Assembly: GCF_026723865.1 (NCBI RefSeq)
Contig: NZ_CP113529.1
Coordinates: 4,464,001-4,528,000 of the forward strand
Direction: 5' to 3'
Length of the DNA stretch: 64,000 bases
DNA from: Mycobacterium sp. Aquia_216
Lineage (GTDB): Bacteria; Actinomycetota; Actinomycetes; Mycobacteriales; Mycobacteriaceae
Shown one piece after another: positions 26,476 through 36,090 of this stretch. The translations under genes and the position numbers were made by a program. The notes beneath the pieces were generated by a model that saw only the letters and a list, made by a program, of their open reading frames with translations, made no database searches and was not told where the DNA came from. The first letter of the stretch is position 1. The number at the start of each line of letters is the position of its first letter.

Positions 26476-27509
26476 CCCGTGGCCTTCGTGTAGATCTTGG
26501 TGATGCTGCCGTTGTTCTTATCGAACAGTTGAGGATCCACCGTGGCCCAACCACCCAGGTCGGCGATCGTCCACAGTTTCGCCGGGAGCGGGAACTGGTC
26601 CCGGAACTGGGCGGCGACCGCGGGATCGACCGAGCGGTAGCCGGCCTGTGCCCACACCGTCTGCGCCGCCGCGGTGTACTGGAAGTTCTTGAACGCGGTC
26701 GCGGCGTCGAGATGCGGGCTCGTGGTCACCACCGCCACCGGGTTCTCGATCTTGAAAGTCTGCTTCGGGATGACATGTTCGACCGGTTTGCCCGCCCGCT
26801 CCGCGGCGATGGCCTCGTTTTCATAACTGATCAGCACGTCGCCGCTGCCCTGGACGAAGACATCGGTAGCTTCGCGTCCCGACCCGGGACGCAGCTTGAC
26901 GTGTTCACGCACCAGCTTGCCGATAAAGTCAATGCCAGCTTGACTATTGTTCCCGCCATCGCTTTTGGCTGCGTATGGCGCCAGCAGATTCCACTTGGCC
27001 GAACCTGAACTCAACGGGCTGGGGGTGATGACCTCCACATCGGGTCGCAGCAGGTCGTCCCAATCCTTGATGTTCTTCGGATTGCCGTTGCGCACCACCA
27101 ACGCCACCACCGACCCGAATGGGATGCCCTTGGTGGCATCGCTATTCCAGTCCTTGGAGACCTTGCCCGCCTTGACCAATCGGGTGATGTCCGGTTCGAC
27201 CGAAAAATTGACCACATCGGCCGGCTTGCCGTCGACAACCCCGCGAGATTGGTCGCCGGACGCCCCGTACGAGGTGACCACCTGCACGCTCTTACCCTCG
27301 TCGGACGCATTGAAAGCGGGAATCACCTTGCTCCATCCGGGTTCTGGGACCGAATAAGCGACCAGGGTGATGCTCGTATGCGCATTGGCCAAGCCGCCGC
27401 CGCCCACGGCATCACTCGAACCCGGACTACATGCCGCGGCCACACCGATGGTCAGTGCGAGCGCGACGAAAGGCCGCCAGCGCGGTGCGCTGTCGTTGTC
27501 GATATGCAT
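26472..27509 (-). CDS. subI: Sulfate-binding lipoprotein SubI
   Basis: The product is 345 residues. The N-terminal signal ends in the lipobox VAAAC with lipidated Cys27. The mature part is a periplasmic binding protein of the sulfate class (SYGASGDQSRGVVDGKPADVVNFSVEPDITRLV; PFGSVVALVVRNGNPKNIKDWDDLLRPDVEVITPSPLSSGSAKWN). It captures sulfate or thiosulfate for CysT/CysW/CysA1. First gene of the operon, preceded by 110 bases and then a short cysteine-rich uORF on the same strand. Corresponds to Rv2400c. Confidence 0.95.
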   Translation of the reverse strand: MHIDNDSAPRWRPFVALALTIGVAAACSPGSSDAVGGGGLANAHTSITLVAYSVPEPGWSKVIPAFNASDEGKSVQVVTSYGASGDQSRGVVDGKPADVVNFSVEPDITRLVKAGKVSKDWNSDATKGIPFGSVVALVVRNGNPKNIKDWDDLLRPDVEVITPSPLSSGSAKWNLLAPYAAKSDGGNNSQAGIDFIGKLVREHVKLRPGSGREATDVFVQGSGDVLISYENEAIAAERAGKPVEHVIPKQTFKIENPVAVVTTSPHLDAATAFKNFQYTAAAQTVWAQAGYRSVDPAVAAQFRDQFPLPAKLWTIADLGGWATVDPQLFDKNNGSITKIYTKATG

Positions 27510-27619
27510 TGACGGCCTTCCAGTGCGGGCTTATGGGTAACGGTCCCGTTGCTGCGGAAAGGCTTTGAAGATGTCAGGAGGATTTGCTAACTCCCTACCA
27601 AACCGCGCGGGGGTGGTAG

Positions 27620-27676
27620 TCAGCGACAACAGCGCACGAAGACATCACAATCCGGAGCTTCGGATGTCACGTGCAT
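27620..27676 (-). CDS. Leaderless upstream ORF with terminal cysteines (attenuator of subI-cysTWA)
   Basis: An 18-codon ORF (ATG start, TGA stop) encodes MHVTSEAPDCDVFVRCCR, with the two adjacent cysteine codons just before the stop. TAGGCT, a fitting -10 box, ends 7 bases before the ATG, so translation would be leaderless. The ORF ends 110 bases upstream of subI. Together with the similar uORF before nirA, this suggests both sulfur operons sense cysteine by ribosome stalling. Function is inferred from composition and position. Confidence 0.68.
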   Translation of the reverse strand: MHVTSEAPDCDVFVRCCR

Positions 27677-27745
27677 GGCGCGAAGCCTAACAGGAATTCG
27701 CAGGGCCGCCACCGGGCCGGGTCTGGGTGCGAGTCGGCACGCGCC

Positions 27746-27823
27746 TCAGTGCGTCACCAGCCACGCGACGAGCACCAACGCCACGAGCGTGACGAGAATC
27801 AGCGTCACGTGAGACCGAGGCAT
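27746..27823 (-). CDS. Possible 25-residue single-span membrane peptide
   Basis: Starting 5 bases after the stop of the membrane protein at 27829-28032, a short ATG frame encodes a peptide that is almost entirely one hydrophobic helix (LILVTLVALVLVAWLVTH) after a basic start (MPRSH). No strong ribosome binding site is seen, but the preceding gene could couple it. It may be a small membrane protein or chance; coding status is uncertain. Confidence 0.4.
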   Translation of the reverse strand: MPRSHVTLILVTLVALVLVAWLVTH

Positions 27824-27828
27824 CGCGG

Positions 27829-28032
27829 TTACCTGGGCGTCCCGTCGAGCTGGCGGGCGCGGCGCATCAATTCGATGCCCTTGTTGAGCACGGCGTCCAA
27901 CACCACCGCCACGCCGTAGGCGACCGCCAACACGACGGGCATCACCACCATGGCCTGGAGCACGAACGGAAGTCCGGAGATCCACAGTTCGTTGCCGTCC
28001 CACCAATTGAGGAACCCGTTCACCGGGCCCAC
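27829..28032 (-). CDS. Small membrane protein (Rv2401A-like)
   Basis: The 67-residue product from a GTG start contains a Trp-rich N-terminus (NGFLNWWDGNELWISG), one long hydrophobic stretch at about 20-47 (LPFVLQAMVVMPVVLAVAYGVAVVLDAVL) and a basic tail. This agrees with the M. tuberculosis small membrane protein Rv2401A, which has the same position and a similar length. The function is unknown. It is divergent from the flavin monooxygenase gene; the two starts are under 50 bases apart and share promoter space. Confidence 0.75.
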   Translation of the reverse strand: MGPVNGFLNWWDGNELWISGLPFVLQAMVVMPVVLAVAYGVAVVLDAVLNKGIELMRRARQLDGTPR

Positions 28033-28078
28033 ACTATTCGTCCCAGCACCGGAAACACCAATGTGTCAAGATCGGCGC

Positions 28079-29329
28079 GTGCCAAACGCATCGGACGAAA
28101 CCACCGTTGTCATCGCCGGCGGCGGTCCGGCCGGGATCGTGCTTGGCCTGCTCCTGGCGCGCGGTGGCGTAAGAGTCACGGTGATGGAAAAACACGCTGA
28201 CTTTCTGCGTGACTTCCGAGGTGACACCGTGCACGCGAGCACCCTGCGACTGCTTGACGAACTCGGTTTGGGATCGCGGTTCGCCCAGCTCCCGCATCGT
28301 CTCATCGACTCCATGCGGATGCAGCTGGACGGCCAGCCGGTCAGCTTCGATCTGACCCACCTTCCCGGCGCGCATCAGCACATCGCCCTGGTGCCGCAAT
28401 GGGATCTGCTGGAACTGCTGGCCAGCGCCGCCGAGTCCGAACCCACCTTCCGGTTGCTGCGCGGCACCGAGGTGACCGGCGTGGTTCGCGAAGGCGACCG
28501 CGTCGTCGGCGTCACCTATCGCGACCAGAGCGGCGAAAACAAAGAAATGCGGGCCGAGCTGACGGTGGCTTGTGACGGCCGCAGCTCGACCGTGCGCTCA
28601 GCGGCCGGACTGACACCGCGGAGTTTCGGCGCACCAATGGACGTGTGGTGGTTCCGCTTGCCGCGCCAACCCGATGACCCGGCTGGACTGGCCGGCACCT
28701 TCGAGGCCGGACACGGGACGATCATGATCGACCGCGGCGACTACTACCAGATCGCCTACGTCATTCCCAAGGGAGCCGACGCGCAGGTGCGCGCCGAAGG
28801 TATCGAGGCGTTCCACCGCGTGTTGTTGAGCCTGGTGCCTTGGCTCGTCGATCGGATCGACACGCTGTCTTCGTTCGACGACGTGAAATTGCTTGACGTA
28901 CAACTCAATCGGCTCCCTCGCTGGTACTCAGACGGTGTGCTGTGCATCGGTGACGCGGCGCACGCGATGTCGCCGGTCGGAGGCATCGGCATCAACCTGG
29001 CGGTGGCCGACGCGGTCGCGGCGGGGCGCTTGCTGGCGGGCCCGCTGCAACGCGGACGGGTATCCACCCGGCAGCTGGCCCGGGTGCAGTTGCGCCGCTG
29101 GATGCCGACCGCGCTGCTGCAGGCGGCGCAACGCGCGGTCCACGCCCGAGTGATTGCGGTCGCAGTGGAAGCGCCTGATCGGACGGGCGGCCGCAATGGC
29201 GACCTCGGCGTTGAAAGGGTGTTGCGGCTGGTCGGCCGGGCGCCCGCACTGCAGCGGTTGATCGGCTACATGATGGCGATCGGTCCGCTGCCCGAGCACG
29301 CGCCGAAGTTTGCCCGGCCCCACGAATAG
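28079..29329 (+). CDS. FAD-dependent monooxygenase (PHBH/UbiH-like)
   Basis: A 416-residue protein from GTG 28079; an ATG at 28061 adds six residues. It is a group A flavoprotein hydroxylase, with the dinucleotide motif VVIAGGGPAGIVLGLLLARGG, the DG-type motif VACDGRSSTVRSAAG near residue 165 and the GD motif VLCIGDAAHAMSPVGGIGINLAVADA near residue 290. The C-terminus is helical. These enzymes hydroxylate aromatic or related substrates with NAD(P)H. M. tuberculosis has no such gene at this position, so it is an insertion relative to that order. The substrate is unknown. Confidence 0.87.
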   Translation: MPNASDETTVVIAGGGPAGIVLGLLLARGGVRVTVMEKHADFLRDFRGDTVHASTLRLLDELGLGSRFAQLPHRLIDSMRMQLDGQPVSFDLTHLPGAHQHIALVPQWDLLELLASAAESEPTFRLLRGTEVTGVVREGDRVVGVTYRDQSGENKEMRAELTVACDGRSSTVRSAAGLTPRSFGAPMDVWWFRLPRQPDDPAGLAGTFEAGHGTIMIDRGDYYQIAYVIPKGADAQVRAEGIEAFHRVLLSLVPWLVDRIDTLSSFDDVKLLDVQLNRLPRWYSDGVLCIGDAAHAMSPVGGIGINLAVADAVAAGRLLAGPLQRGRVSTRQLARVQLRRWMPTALLQAAQRAVHARVIAVAVEAPDRTGGRNGDLGVERVLRLVGRAPALQRLIGYMMAIGPLPEHAPKFARPHE

Positions 29330-29394
29330 TCACACGACCCGCGACCCCGGCAAAAGCATGGACGCCGGACGGGTCGACAGTCGATGATGTCGAG

Positions 29395-31431
29395 ATGGTC
29401 TTGCATGCCCAACCCGCCGACCAGCCTGCCGACGCCGCCGAAGAGGCGTTGCCATCGGCCCGCCAAGCAGCGCTGGCCTCGCCGCTCGACTTCAGCGCGC
29501 CGGCACCGTTTGCCTCAGGCGGGCAGCTGCGCAACCCGTTTCCGCCGATCGCCGACTACGCATTTCTGTCCGACTGGGAAACGACGTGCCTGATCTCCCC
29601 CGCCGGTTCGGTCGAGTGGCTGTGCGTGCCCCGGCCGGACTCGCCAAGCGTGTTCGGCGCGATCCTGGACCGCAGCGCGGGCCATTTCCGGCTCGGCCCC
29701 TATGGCGTCTCGGTGCCCTCGGCCCGGCGCTACCTGCCCGGCAGCCTGATCATGGAAACCACGTGGCAGACCCACACCGGGTGGCTGATTGTGCGCGATG
29801 CGCTGGTAATGGGCCCCTGGCATGACATCGAGCGGCGCTCACGCACCCATCGCCGCACCCCGATGGACTGGGACGCCGAGCACATCCTGCTGCGCACCGT
29901 GCGATGTGTCAGCGGCACCGTCGAGCTGGTAATGAGTTGCGAGCCGGCCTTCGACTACCACCGCATCGGCCCCACCTGGGAATACTCCGCCAACGCATAC
30001 GGCGAGGTGCTCGCTCGCGCCAGCAAGCAACCGGACGACCATCCGCAGCTGCGGCTGACCAGCAACCTGAACATCGGGCTGGAAGGCCGGGAAGCACGGG
30101 CGCGCACCCGGATGAAGGAGGGCGACGACGTGTTCGTCGCCCTGAGCTGGACCAAACACCCGGCGCCGCAGACCTTCGAAGAGGCCGCGGACAAGATGTG
30201 GCAAACCACCGAGTGCTGGCGGCAGTGGATCAACATCGGCAACTTCCCGGACCATCCGTGGCGCGCGTATCTGCAGCGCAGCGCGCTCACCCTGAAGGGC
30301 TTGACCTATTCACCCACCGGCGCGCTGCTGGCCGCCAGCACCACGTCGCTGCCGGAAACGCCACGGGGCGAGCGCAACTGGGACTACCGCTACGCATGGA
30401 TCCGCGACTCGACCTTCGCGTTGTGGGGCCTCTACACGCTGGGCCTGGATCGCGAAGCCGACGACTTCTTCGCGTTCATCGCCGACGTGTCCGGCGCCAA
30501 CAACAACGAGCGTCACCCGCTGCAGGTGATGTACGGAGTCGGTGGCGAGCGCAGCCTGGTCGAAGAGGAATTGAACCACCTGTCCGGCTACGACCATGCG
30601 CGTCCGGTACGGATCGGCAACGGCGCCTATGACCAGATCCAGCACGACATTTGGGGCTCGATCCTGGATTCGTTCTACCTGCACGCCAAGTCACGCGAAC
30701 AGGTTCCGGAAACGCTGTGGCCGGTGCTGAAGAAGCAGGTGGAAGAGGCGATCGCGCACTGGCGCGAGCCCGATCGCGGCATCTGGGAGGTGCGCGGGGA
30801 GCCACAGCACTTCACCTCGTCGAAGGTGATGTGCTGGGTGGCGCTGGACCGCGGGTCCAAACTGGCCGAGCGCCAGGGCGAGAAGAGCTATGCCCAGCAG
30901 TGGCGGGTCATCGCCGAGGAGATCAAAGCCGACATCCTGAAGAACGGTGTGGACTCCCGCGGTGTGTTCACCCAGCGCTACGGCAGCGACGCGCTGGATG
31001 CCTCGCTGCTGCTCGTGGTGTTGACCCGCTTCCTGCCACCCGACGACCCGCGGGTGCGCAACACGGTGCTGGCCATCGCCAACGAACTCACCGAGGAAGG
31101 CCTGGTGCTGCGCTACCGGGTCGAGCAGACCGACGACGGGCTGTCCGGCGAGGAAGGCACCTTCACCATCTGTTCGTTTTGGCTGGTGTCGGCGCTGGTC
31201 GAGATCGGTGAGGTGGCGCGGGCGAAGCGACTGTGCGAGCGGCTGCTGTCCTATGCGAGCCCGCTGCATCTCTACGCCGAGGAGATCGAGCCGCGCACCG
31301 GCCGGCACCTGGGCAACTTCCCGCAAGCGTTCACCCACCTGGCGCTGATCAACGCGGTGGTACATGTGATCCGTGCGGAGGAGGAATCCGACGGCTCCGG
31401 GATGTTCCAGCCCGCGAACGCGCCTATGTAG
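29395..31431 (+). CDS. Glycoside hydrolase family 15 protein, likely trehalase
   Basis: The product is 678 residues. The N-terminal region from about 40 (NPFPPIADYAFLSDWETTCLISPAGSVEWLCVPRPDSPSVFGAILD) and the catalytic (alpha/alpha)6 domain (GERNWDYRYAWIRDSTFALWGLYTLG near 320; EIRG-like EVRGEPQHFTSSKVMCWVALDRG near 460; SGEEGTFTICSFWLVSAL near 580) are typical of bacterial GH15. The M. tuberculosis orthologue Rv2402 and its M. smegmatis counterpart have been reported as trehalases, so hydrolysis of trehalose to glucose is the best call. There is no signal peptide. It follows the flavin monooxygenase on the same strand with a 65-base gap. Confidence 0.9.
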   Translation: MVLHAQPADQPADAAEEALPSARQAALASPLDFSAPAPFASGGQLRNPFPPIADYAFLSDWETTCLISPAGSVEWLCVPRPDSPSVFGAILDRSAGHFRLGPYGVSVPSARRYLPGSLIMETTWQTHTGWLIVRDALVMGPWHDIERRSRTHRRTPMDWDAEHILLRTVRCVSGTVELVMSCEPAFDYHRIGPTWEYSANAYGEVLARASKQPDDHPQLRLTSNLNIGLEGREARARTRMKEGDDVFVALSWTKHPAPQTFEEAADKMWQTTECWRQWINIGNFPDHPWRAYLQRSALTLKGLTYSPTGALLAASTTSLPETPRGERNWDYRYAWIRDSTFALWGLYTLGLDREADDFFAFIADVSGANNNERHPLQVMYGVGGERSLVEEELNHLSGYDHARPVRIGNGAYDQIQHDIWGSILDSFYLHAKSREQVPETLWPVLKKQVEEAIAHWREPDRGIWEVRGEPQHFTSSKVMCWVALDRGSKLAERQGEKSYAQQWRVIAEEIKADILKNGVDSRGVFTQRYGSDALDASLLLVVLTRFLPPDDPRVRNTVLAIANELTEEGLVLRYRVEQTDDGLSGEEGTFTICSFWLVSALVEIGEVARAKRLCERLLSYASPLHLYAEEIEPRTGRHLGNFPQAFTHLALINAVVHVIRAEEESDGSGMFQPANAPM

Positions 31432-31469
31432 CGGAAAACATTGCACTGCAGGACAATTCACTCGACACG

Positions 31470-32051
31470 ATGAGCGAGGCGATGAGAACAGCAACACGAA
31501 CCGTGGTATTGGTGTGCGCGGCGATCGCGTGGCTGGCCGGGTGCGGCCACAGCGGCGACTCGACCGCGACGTCAACCTCAACCAAGCCGCATTCCAACTG
31601 GACCCGTCCGGACGCACCACCCGACCCGCAGACCTTGCTGCACGCCGGATCCGTTGCGCTGGCGGCGGTTCCGAACGGCAAGCTGACGTTGATCAGATCC
31701 CAAGACACGGGATCATGGCGGATCCTGGTGGCCACTGTCGACGGGGTGAACCAGTCCATGGACGTGTCGTCCGACGGTGTGACCCTGATGATCGGGCCGA
31801 CCCCGACGAACGAAAGTGACGCCGACAAGACCCAAACCCGCGCTCGCGTACAGGCCGCGCGGGTCGACTACCGTGCGGCGGCGGAGAAAATTCTGGCGAG
31901 CATCGCGGGCGCCTCGATCAGCGAGCTGAGCCTCGGCGACAGCAACGGCACCACCGTATGGCAAGCCGTTGCCTGGGACCGCTACATCGTCGAGCACCGG
32001 GTCACCATCGATGCGGTATCCGGCGACGTGATCGCCAACAAGCAGGTGTGA
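31470..32051 (+). CDS. Putative lipoprotein with PepSY-like C-terminal region
   Basis: A 193-residue product whose signal sequence ends in a lipobox (AIAWLAGC). A Ser/Thr-rich linker follows and then a compact domain ending AGASISELSLGDSNGTTVWQAVAWDRYIVEHRVTIDAVSGDVIANKQV, where the V-x-I-D-A-x-x-G-x-V-I pattern resembles PepSY domains. The start could be ATG 31470 or ATG 31482; neither has a strong Shine-Dalgarno. It is likely cell-envelope attached. Convergent with lppR (6-base gap). Confidence 0.8.
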   Translation: MSEAMRTATRTVVLVCAAIAWLAGCGHSGDSTATSTSTKPHSNWTRPDAPPDPQTLLHAGSVALAAVPNGKLTLIRSQDTGSWRILVATVDGVNQSMDVSSDGVTLMIGPTPTNESDADKTQTRARVQAARVDYRAAAEKILASIAGASISELSLGDSNGTTVWQAVAWDRYIVEHRVTIDAVSGDVIANKQV

Positions 32052-32057
32052 GCGCCG

Positions 32058-32786
32058 TCAGCTCAGCGAGAGCCTGTCCATCATGGCGTGCGCGATGTCG
32101 ACGGCGCTGGTGTTGATATCCCCGGTCCCCCGGGCCGCCGGGTTGTCGTTACCGAAGAACCGCACCGCGACCTCCACCAAGTAATTGCCCCGTACGCCGA
32201 GGGCGCGGGCAACCGGCGTCGACGCCAGAATCGAGTGCTCGTGTGGGTGCACCAACAGGCTCGCGGCGACCACCGAATCCGCGACGTGTACGTCGGAGAC
32301 GACGGTTCTCGCGGAGGTAACCGAGTGCGCGGTCAGCGTCGTGCCATCGCATCCTCGCCACTGCCCGGAAAAAGTCGCGAACGCACCGGCGGCGTCCTTG
32401 GACGACCGGAACGAGATCACGCCCTCGCCAACGTCATCCACCTTCACGGACTGACCGTCGTTCGTCCACATCGCGTCGGCAACGTCCTGCACCGGGACGG
32501 ACTGATAGACGATCTTCTGCATCATGAACGCGACGCCGATGCACTCCGGCGGCGTGGCGTCTTCCCAAGCGGTTCCGAACTTTTCGCGGCCGCCGTAGGA
32601 CGGCGGGAAGAGTGGGGCGCTCTTGAACGGCTGGGCAAGCAGCTTGGCCAGCGTAGCGCCATCGAGCAGGACTCGCATGATGGGCGGAACCGGTGCCGGA
32701 ACTGCGGTGCCGCCGATCGTCGAGGTGCACCCGGTGGCCAGCAGCACGGCCGCCAACGGCGCCACGGTGGACCACCGGCTCGTCAT
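32058..32786 (-). CDS. lppR: Lipoprotein with PknH-like sensor domain (LppR-like)
   Basis: The 242-residue protein has a lipoprotein signal with lipobox LLATGC at about residue 20. The mature part matches the PknH extracellular sensor-like domain: conserved Cys in PPECIGVAF and [10 protein letters not shown], and the segments [23 protein letters not shown] and SRTVV-like [14 protein letters not shown]. Its ATG overlaps the lepA stop (ATGA), giving the lepA-lppR order of M. tuberculosis Rv2404c-Rv2403c. Its ligand is unknown. Confidence 0.88.
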   Translation of the reverse strand: MTSRWSTVAPLAAVLLATGCTSTIGGTAVPAPVPPIMRVLLDGATLAKLLAQPFKSAPLFPPSYGGREKFGTAWEDATPPECIGVAFMMQKIVYQSVPVQDVADAMWTNDGQSVKVDDVGEGVISFRSSKDAAGAFATFSGQWRGCDGTTLTAHSVTSARTVVSDVHVADSVVAASLLVHPHEHSILASTPVARALGVRGNYLVEVAVRFFGNDNPAARGTGDINTSAVDIAHAMMDRLSLS

Positions 32787-34693
32787 TTCTTGGCTTTGTC
32801 CCCTGCGGAATCGGTGGACAGCGCGGCGACAAACGCCTCTTGCGGAACATCCACGCGCCCAATGGTTTTCATCCGCTTCTTGCCTTCCTTCTGCTTTTCC
32901 AGAAGTTTGCGTTTGCGGGTGATGTCTCCCCCATAGCATTTGGAGAGAACGTCCTTGCGGATCGCGCGGATATTCTCGCGCGCAATGATTTTCGACCCGA
33001 TGGCCGCCTGCACCGGCACCTCGAACTGCTGGCGCGGGATCAGTTCCTTGAGCTTGGTGGTCATCTTGTTGCCGTAGGCGAACGCCGAATCCTTGTGCAC
33101 GATCGCGCTGAACGCGTCGACGGCCTCGCCCTGCAACAGGATATCCACCTTGACCAGTTGCGCCGCCTGTTCGCCGGCCTCCTCGTAGTCCAAGCTGGCG
33201 TAGCCGCGGGTGCGCGACTTCAGCGAGTCGAAGAAGTCGAAGATGATCTCGCCGAGCGGCATTGTGTAGCGCAGCTCGACTCGCTCCGGTGACAGGTAGT
33301 CCATGCCGCCGAGCTCGCCGCGGCGTGACTGGCACAGCTCCATGATGGTGCCGATGAACTCGCTGGGAGCGATGACGGTGGTCTTGACCACTGGCTCGTA
33401 AACCTCGCGGACCTTGCCCTCGGGCCAGTCCGACGGATTGGTCACCACGATCTCGCTGTCGTCCTCTTTGACCACCCGGTACACGACGTTGGGCGACGTC
33501 GAGATCAGGTCCAGGTCGAATTCCCGCTCCAGCCGTTCCCGAGTGATCTCCATGTGCAGCAAGCCCAGGAAGCCGCACCGGAATCCGAAGCCCAGCGCAA
33601 CCGAGGTTTCCGGCTCGTAGGTCAGCGCCGCGTCGTTGAGTTGCAGCCTTTCCAGCGCGTCGCGCAGGTCCGGGTAGTCCGAACCGTCCACGGGATACAG
33701 TCCGGAATAGACCATCGGTTTGGGTTCGCGGTAACCGGTGAGCGGCTCCTTGGCGCCGTGGCGAGCCGTCGTGACGGTGTCACCGACCTTGGACTGGCGA
33801 ACGTCCTTCACCCCGGTGATCAGGTAGCCCACCTCGCCCACACCCAGGCCGACGCTGGGCTTGGGTTCGGGCGAGACGATGCCGACCTCGAGCAGTTCGT
33901 GGACGGTGCCGGTGGACATCATCAGGATGCGCTCGCGGGGCGAGATCTTGCCGTCCACCACGCGGACGTAGGTGACCACGCCGCGATAGATGTCGTAGAC
34001 CGAGTCGAAGATCATCGCGCGAGCGGGCGCGTCGGCATCGCCTTGCGGCGCCGGCACCTCGCGCACCACGTGGTCGAGCAAGTCGGCCACGCCCGCCCCG
34101 GTCTTGCCGGACACGCGGAGCACGTCGCCGGGTTCGCAGCCGATGATGTGCGCGATCTCACCCGCGTAGCGGTCCGGGTCGGCGGCCGGCAGGTCGATCT
34201 TGTTGAGCACCGGGATGATGTGCAGGTCACGGTCCAGCGCCAGGTACAGGTTGGCCAGCGTCTGCGCCTCGATGCCCTGCGCCGCGTCGACCAGCAGCAC
34301 CGCACCCTCGCAGGCCTCCAGCGCGCGGGAAACCTCGTAGGTGAAGTCGACGTGGCCCGGGGTGTCGATCAGGTGCAGAACGTACTCTTCGTCACCGATT
34401 TTCCAGGGCAGCCGGACGTTCTGCGCCTTGATGGTGATGCCGCGCTCGCGCTCGATATCCATCCGGTCCAGGTACTGCGCACGCATGTCCCGGTCTGCGA
34501 CGACGCCGGTGAGCTGAAGCATCCGATCGGCCAGCGTGGACTTGCCATGATCGATGTGAGCGATGATGCAGAAGTTCCTGATCTGCGCCGGCGCCGTAAA
34601 TGTCTTGTCGGCGAAACTGCTGATGGGGATCTCCTGGCTAGTGCTGTTGTCGCTGCTTGACCGGCGGTTCGCGGGTACGTCCAGGGTATCCAT
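32783..34693 (-). CDS. lepA: Elongation factor 4 (LepA)
   Basis: The product has 636 residues from the ATG at 34693. After a non-conserved N-terminus of about 22 residues, it shows the translational GTPase motifs AHIDHGKST (G1), RGITI (G2), DTPGHVDF (G3) and NKIDLP (G4), then domains II-V and the LepA-specific C-terminal domain ending near [20 protein letters not shown]. LepA back-translocates or remodels stalled ribosomes. It is divergent from the PemK-like gene with 63 bases between the two starts. The frame remains open well upstream, but that part is antisense to the PemK-like gene. Confidence 0.96.
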   Translation of the reverse strand: MDTLDVPANRRSSSDNSTSQEIPISSFADKTFTAPAQIRNFCIIAHIDHGKSTLADRMLQLTGVVADRDMRAQYLDRMDIERERGITIKAQNVRLPWKIGDEEYVLHLIDTPGHVDFTYEVSRALEACEGAVLLVDAAQGIEAQTLANLYLALDRDLHIIPVLNKIDLPAADPDRYAGEIAHIIGCEPGDVLRVSGKTGAGVADLLDHVVREVPAPQGDADAPARAMIFDSVYDIYRGVVTYVRVVDGKISPRERILMMSTGTVHELLEVGIVSPEPKPSVGLGVGEVGYLITGVKDVRQSKVGDTVTTARHGAKEPLTGYREPKPMVYSGLYPVDGSDYPDLRDALERLQLNDAALTYEPETSVALGFGFRCGFLGLLHMEITRERLEREFDLDLISTSPNVVYRVVKEDDSEIVVTNPSDWPEGKVREVYEPVVKTTVIAPSEFIGTIMELCQSRRGELGGMDYLSPERVELRYTMPLGEIIFDFFDSLKSRTRGYASLDYEEAGEQAAQLVKVDILLQGEAVDAFSAIVHKDSAFAYGNKMTTKLKELIPRQQFEVPVQAAIGSKIIARENIRAIRKDVLSKCYGGDITRKRKLLEKQKEGKKRMKTIGRVDVPQEAFVAALSTDSAGDKAKK

Positions 34694-34756
34694 GCGTGCT
34701 GGTCTGGACACACTCGGACACAGTCGCCGCCCACTGCCGACGTCTATGCTGCGACT

Positions 34757-35359
34757 ATGGCCCCTGCCCGGAAATCGCAGTGGAAGACCTTCCAGCGGTT
34801 TGCCCAGAACGCGGTGGTCTACGGGATTCCCCGGCTCGTCCAGCACGTGCAGACCGCGCAGGCCGTCATGCGGGAAATCGAACAGGTCGTGAAAACCACC
34901 GCCAGCGCGCGAGGCGCCGACGGCGAGTCGGGATCGGCATCGATCACCGAGGGCCGGCCGGTGACCGACGCCAGCTTCCCCACCGCGCAGCGGGCCCGCA
35001 AGGTGGTCTATGCGCCGGATCTCGACGGCCGGGCCGACCCCGGCGAGATCGTCTGGACGTGGGTGGTCTACGAGGACGATCCCACCCGCGGCAAGGACCG
35101 CCCGGTCCTCGTCGTCGGCCGCGACCGCGGCGTCCTGCTCGGCCTCATGCTGTCCAGCCAGGAGCACTACGCCTCCGACCCGGACTGGGTCGGGATCGGC
35201 GCCGGCGACTGGGATTACGAGGGCCGGCAAAGCTGGGTGCGGCTGGATCGGGTGCTCGACGTACCCGAGGAAGGTATTCGCCGCGAGGGCGCGATCCTGG
35301 AACGCGAGATCTTCGACGTGGTGGCCGCCCGCCTGCGCTCCGACTACGCCTGGCGCTAG
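34757..35359 (+). CDS. PemK/MazF-like domain protein (Rv2405-like)
   Basis: A 200-residue protein. The C-terminal half has features of the PemK/MazF barrel: an early [14 protein letters not shown] strand, [11 protein letters not shown] (the conserved K-x-R-P-V-L-V-V core) and [10 protein letters not shown]. The N-terminal about 85 residues ([33 protein letters not shown]) form an amphipathic extension unlike classical toxins, which are only about 110 residues. No antitoxin-like ORF is adjacent, so activity as a toxin is doubtful. Position and length match M. tuberculosis Rv2405. Confidence 0.82.
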   Translation: MAPARKSQWKTFQRFAQNAVVYGIPRLVQHVQTAQAVMREIEQVVKTTASARGADGESGSASITEGRPVTDASFPTAQRARKVVYAPDLDGRADPGEIVWTWVVYEDDPTRGKDRPVLVVGRDRGVLLGLMLSSQEHYASDPDWVGIGAGDWDYEGRQSWVRLDRVLDVPEEGIRREGAILEREIFDVVAARLRSDYAWR

Positions 35360-35463
35360 CTTCTGCTGCGCCGCGACATCGACGTCAGCGCGACGACACG
35401 CCGTAGCCGTCATCGATAACGTCGATTTCGACGGTCGCGGCGCGGACCGTGATCGCCGGGCGA

Positions 35464-35895
35464 TCAGCCTTGCGTGATGTAGGACTGCAGCTGCTGCTGT
35501 TCGGCCTCGAGCTCTTCCATCCGCGTCTTCACCACGTCACCGATGCTGACGATGCCGATCAGCTTCTTGCCGTCGAGCACGGGCACGTGGCGCACCCGGT
35601 TCGTGGTCATCAGCACGCTGATCTCATCGACGGTGTCAGACTTCGCGCAGGTGGCAACCGTCGCGGTCATGATCTTGGCGACCGGGCGGGTGAGCATGCT
35701 GGGGCCATGCGCGTGCAGTTGGCGCACGACGTCGCGCTCGGACACGATGCCGACCACTCCCTCGTCACCGACCACCACCATGGCACCGATGTTTTGCTCG
35801 GCGAGGCCGGCGAGCAGTTCCCGGACCGTCGCCTCGGGATTGATCGTCGTGACCGCCGCACCCTTGTTACGCAAAACGTCCGCTATCCGCATCAA
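35464..35895 (-). CDS. Tandem CBS-domain protein
   Basis: The 143-residue product is two CBS motifs (about residues 1-60 and 70-130), with the typical [33 protein letters not shown] and the corresponding second motif [25 protein letters not shown]. Such stand-alone proteins bind adenosine nucleotides and act as energy or ligand sensors. Corresponds to Rv2406c. The C-terminus is a short Glu/Gln-rich helix. The partner is unknown. Confidence 0.93.
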   Translation of the reverse strand: MMRIADVLRNKGAAVTTINPEATVRELLAGLAEQNIGAMVVVGDEGVVGIVSERDVVRQLHAHGPSMLTRPVAKIMTATVATCAKSDTVDEISVLMTTNRVRHVPVLDGKKLIGIVSIGDVVKTRMEELEAEQQQLQSYITQG

Positions 35896-36090
35896 GCCTC
35901 CAGCTGGTTGTGATCTGCTTCACACCAGGCTACGGCTAAGTCGAGCGGCGGGAAAGGCAACACGAAAACCGGCAGCCGGTCACCCACCGATACTCGCCGG
36001 TCCGGGGTCACCAGCGCGGATGCCACCGGCACATCGCTGGGATCCGCCGAACGGGCCACGACGCGCCGACGGGTCTTGAAGGATAGGGCC

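Noticed and set aside
24767..26554. 595-codon frame suggesting a cysT-cysW fusion
   Set aside because: The N-terminal half is an out-of-frame reading of cysT; the real CysW starts at the GTG at 25585.
32783..35413. 876-codon frame giving an extended LepA
   Set aside because: The additional N-terminal part is antisense to the PemK-like gene and has no similarity to any LepA; start at 34693 fits the family length.
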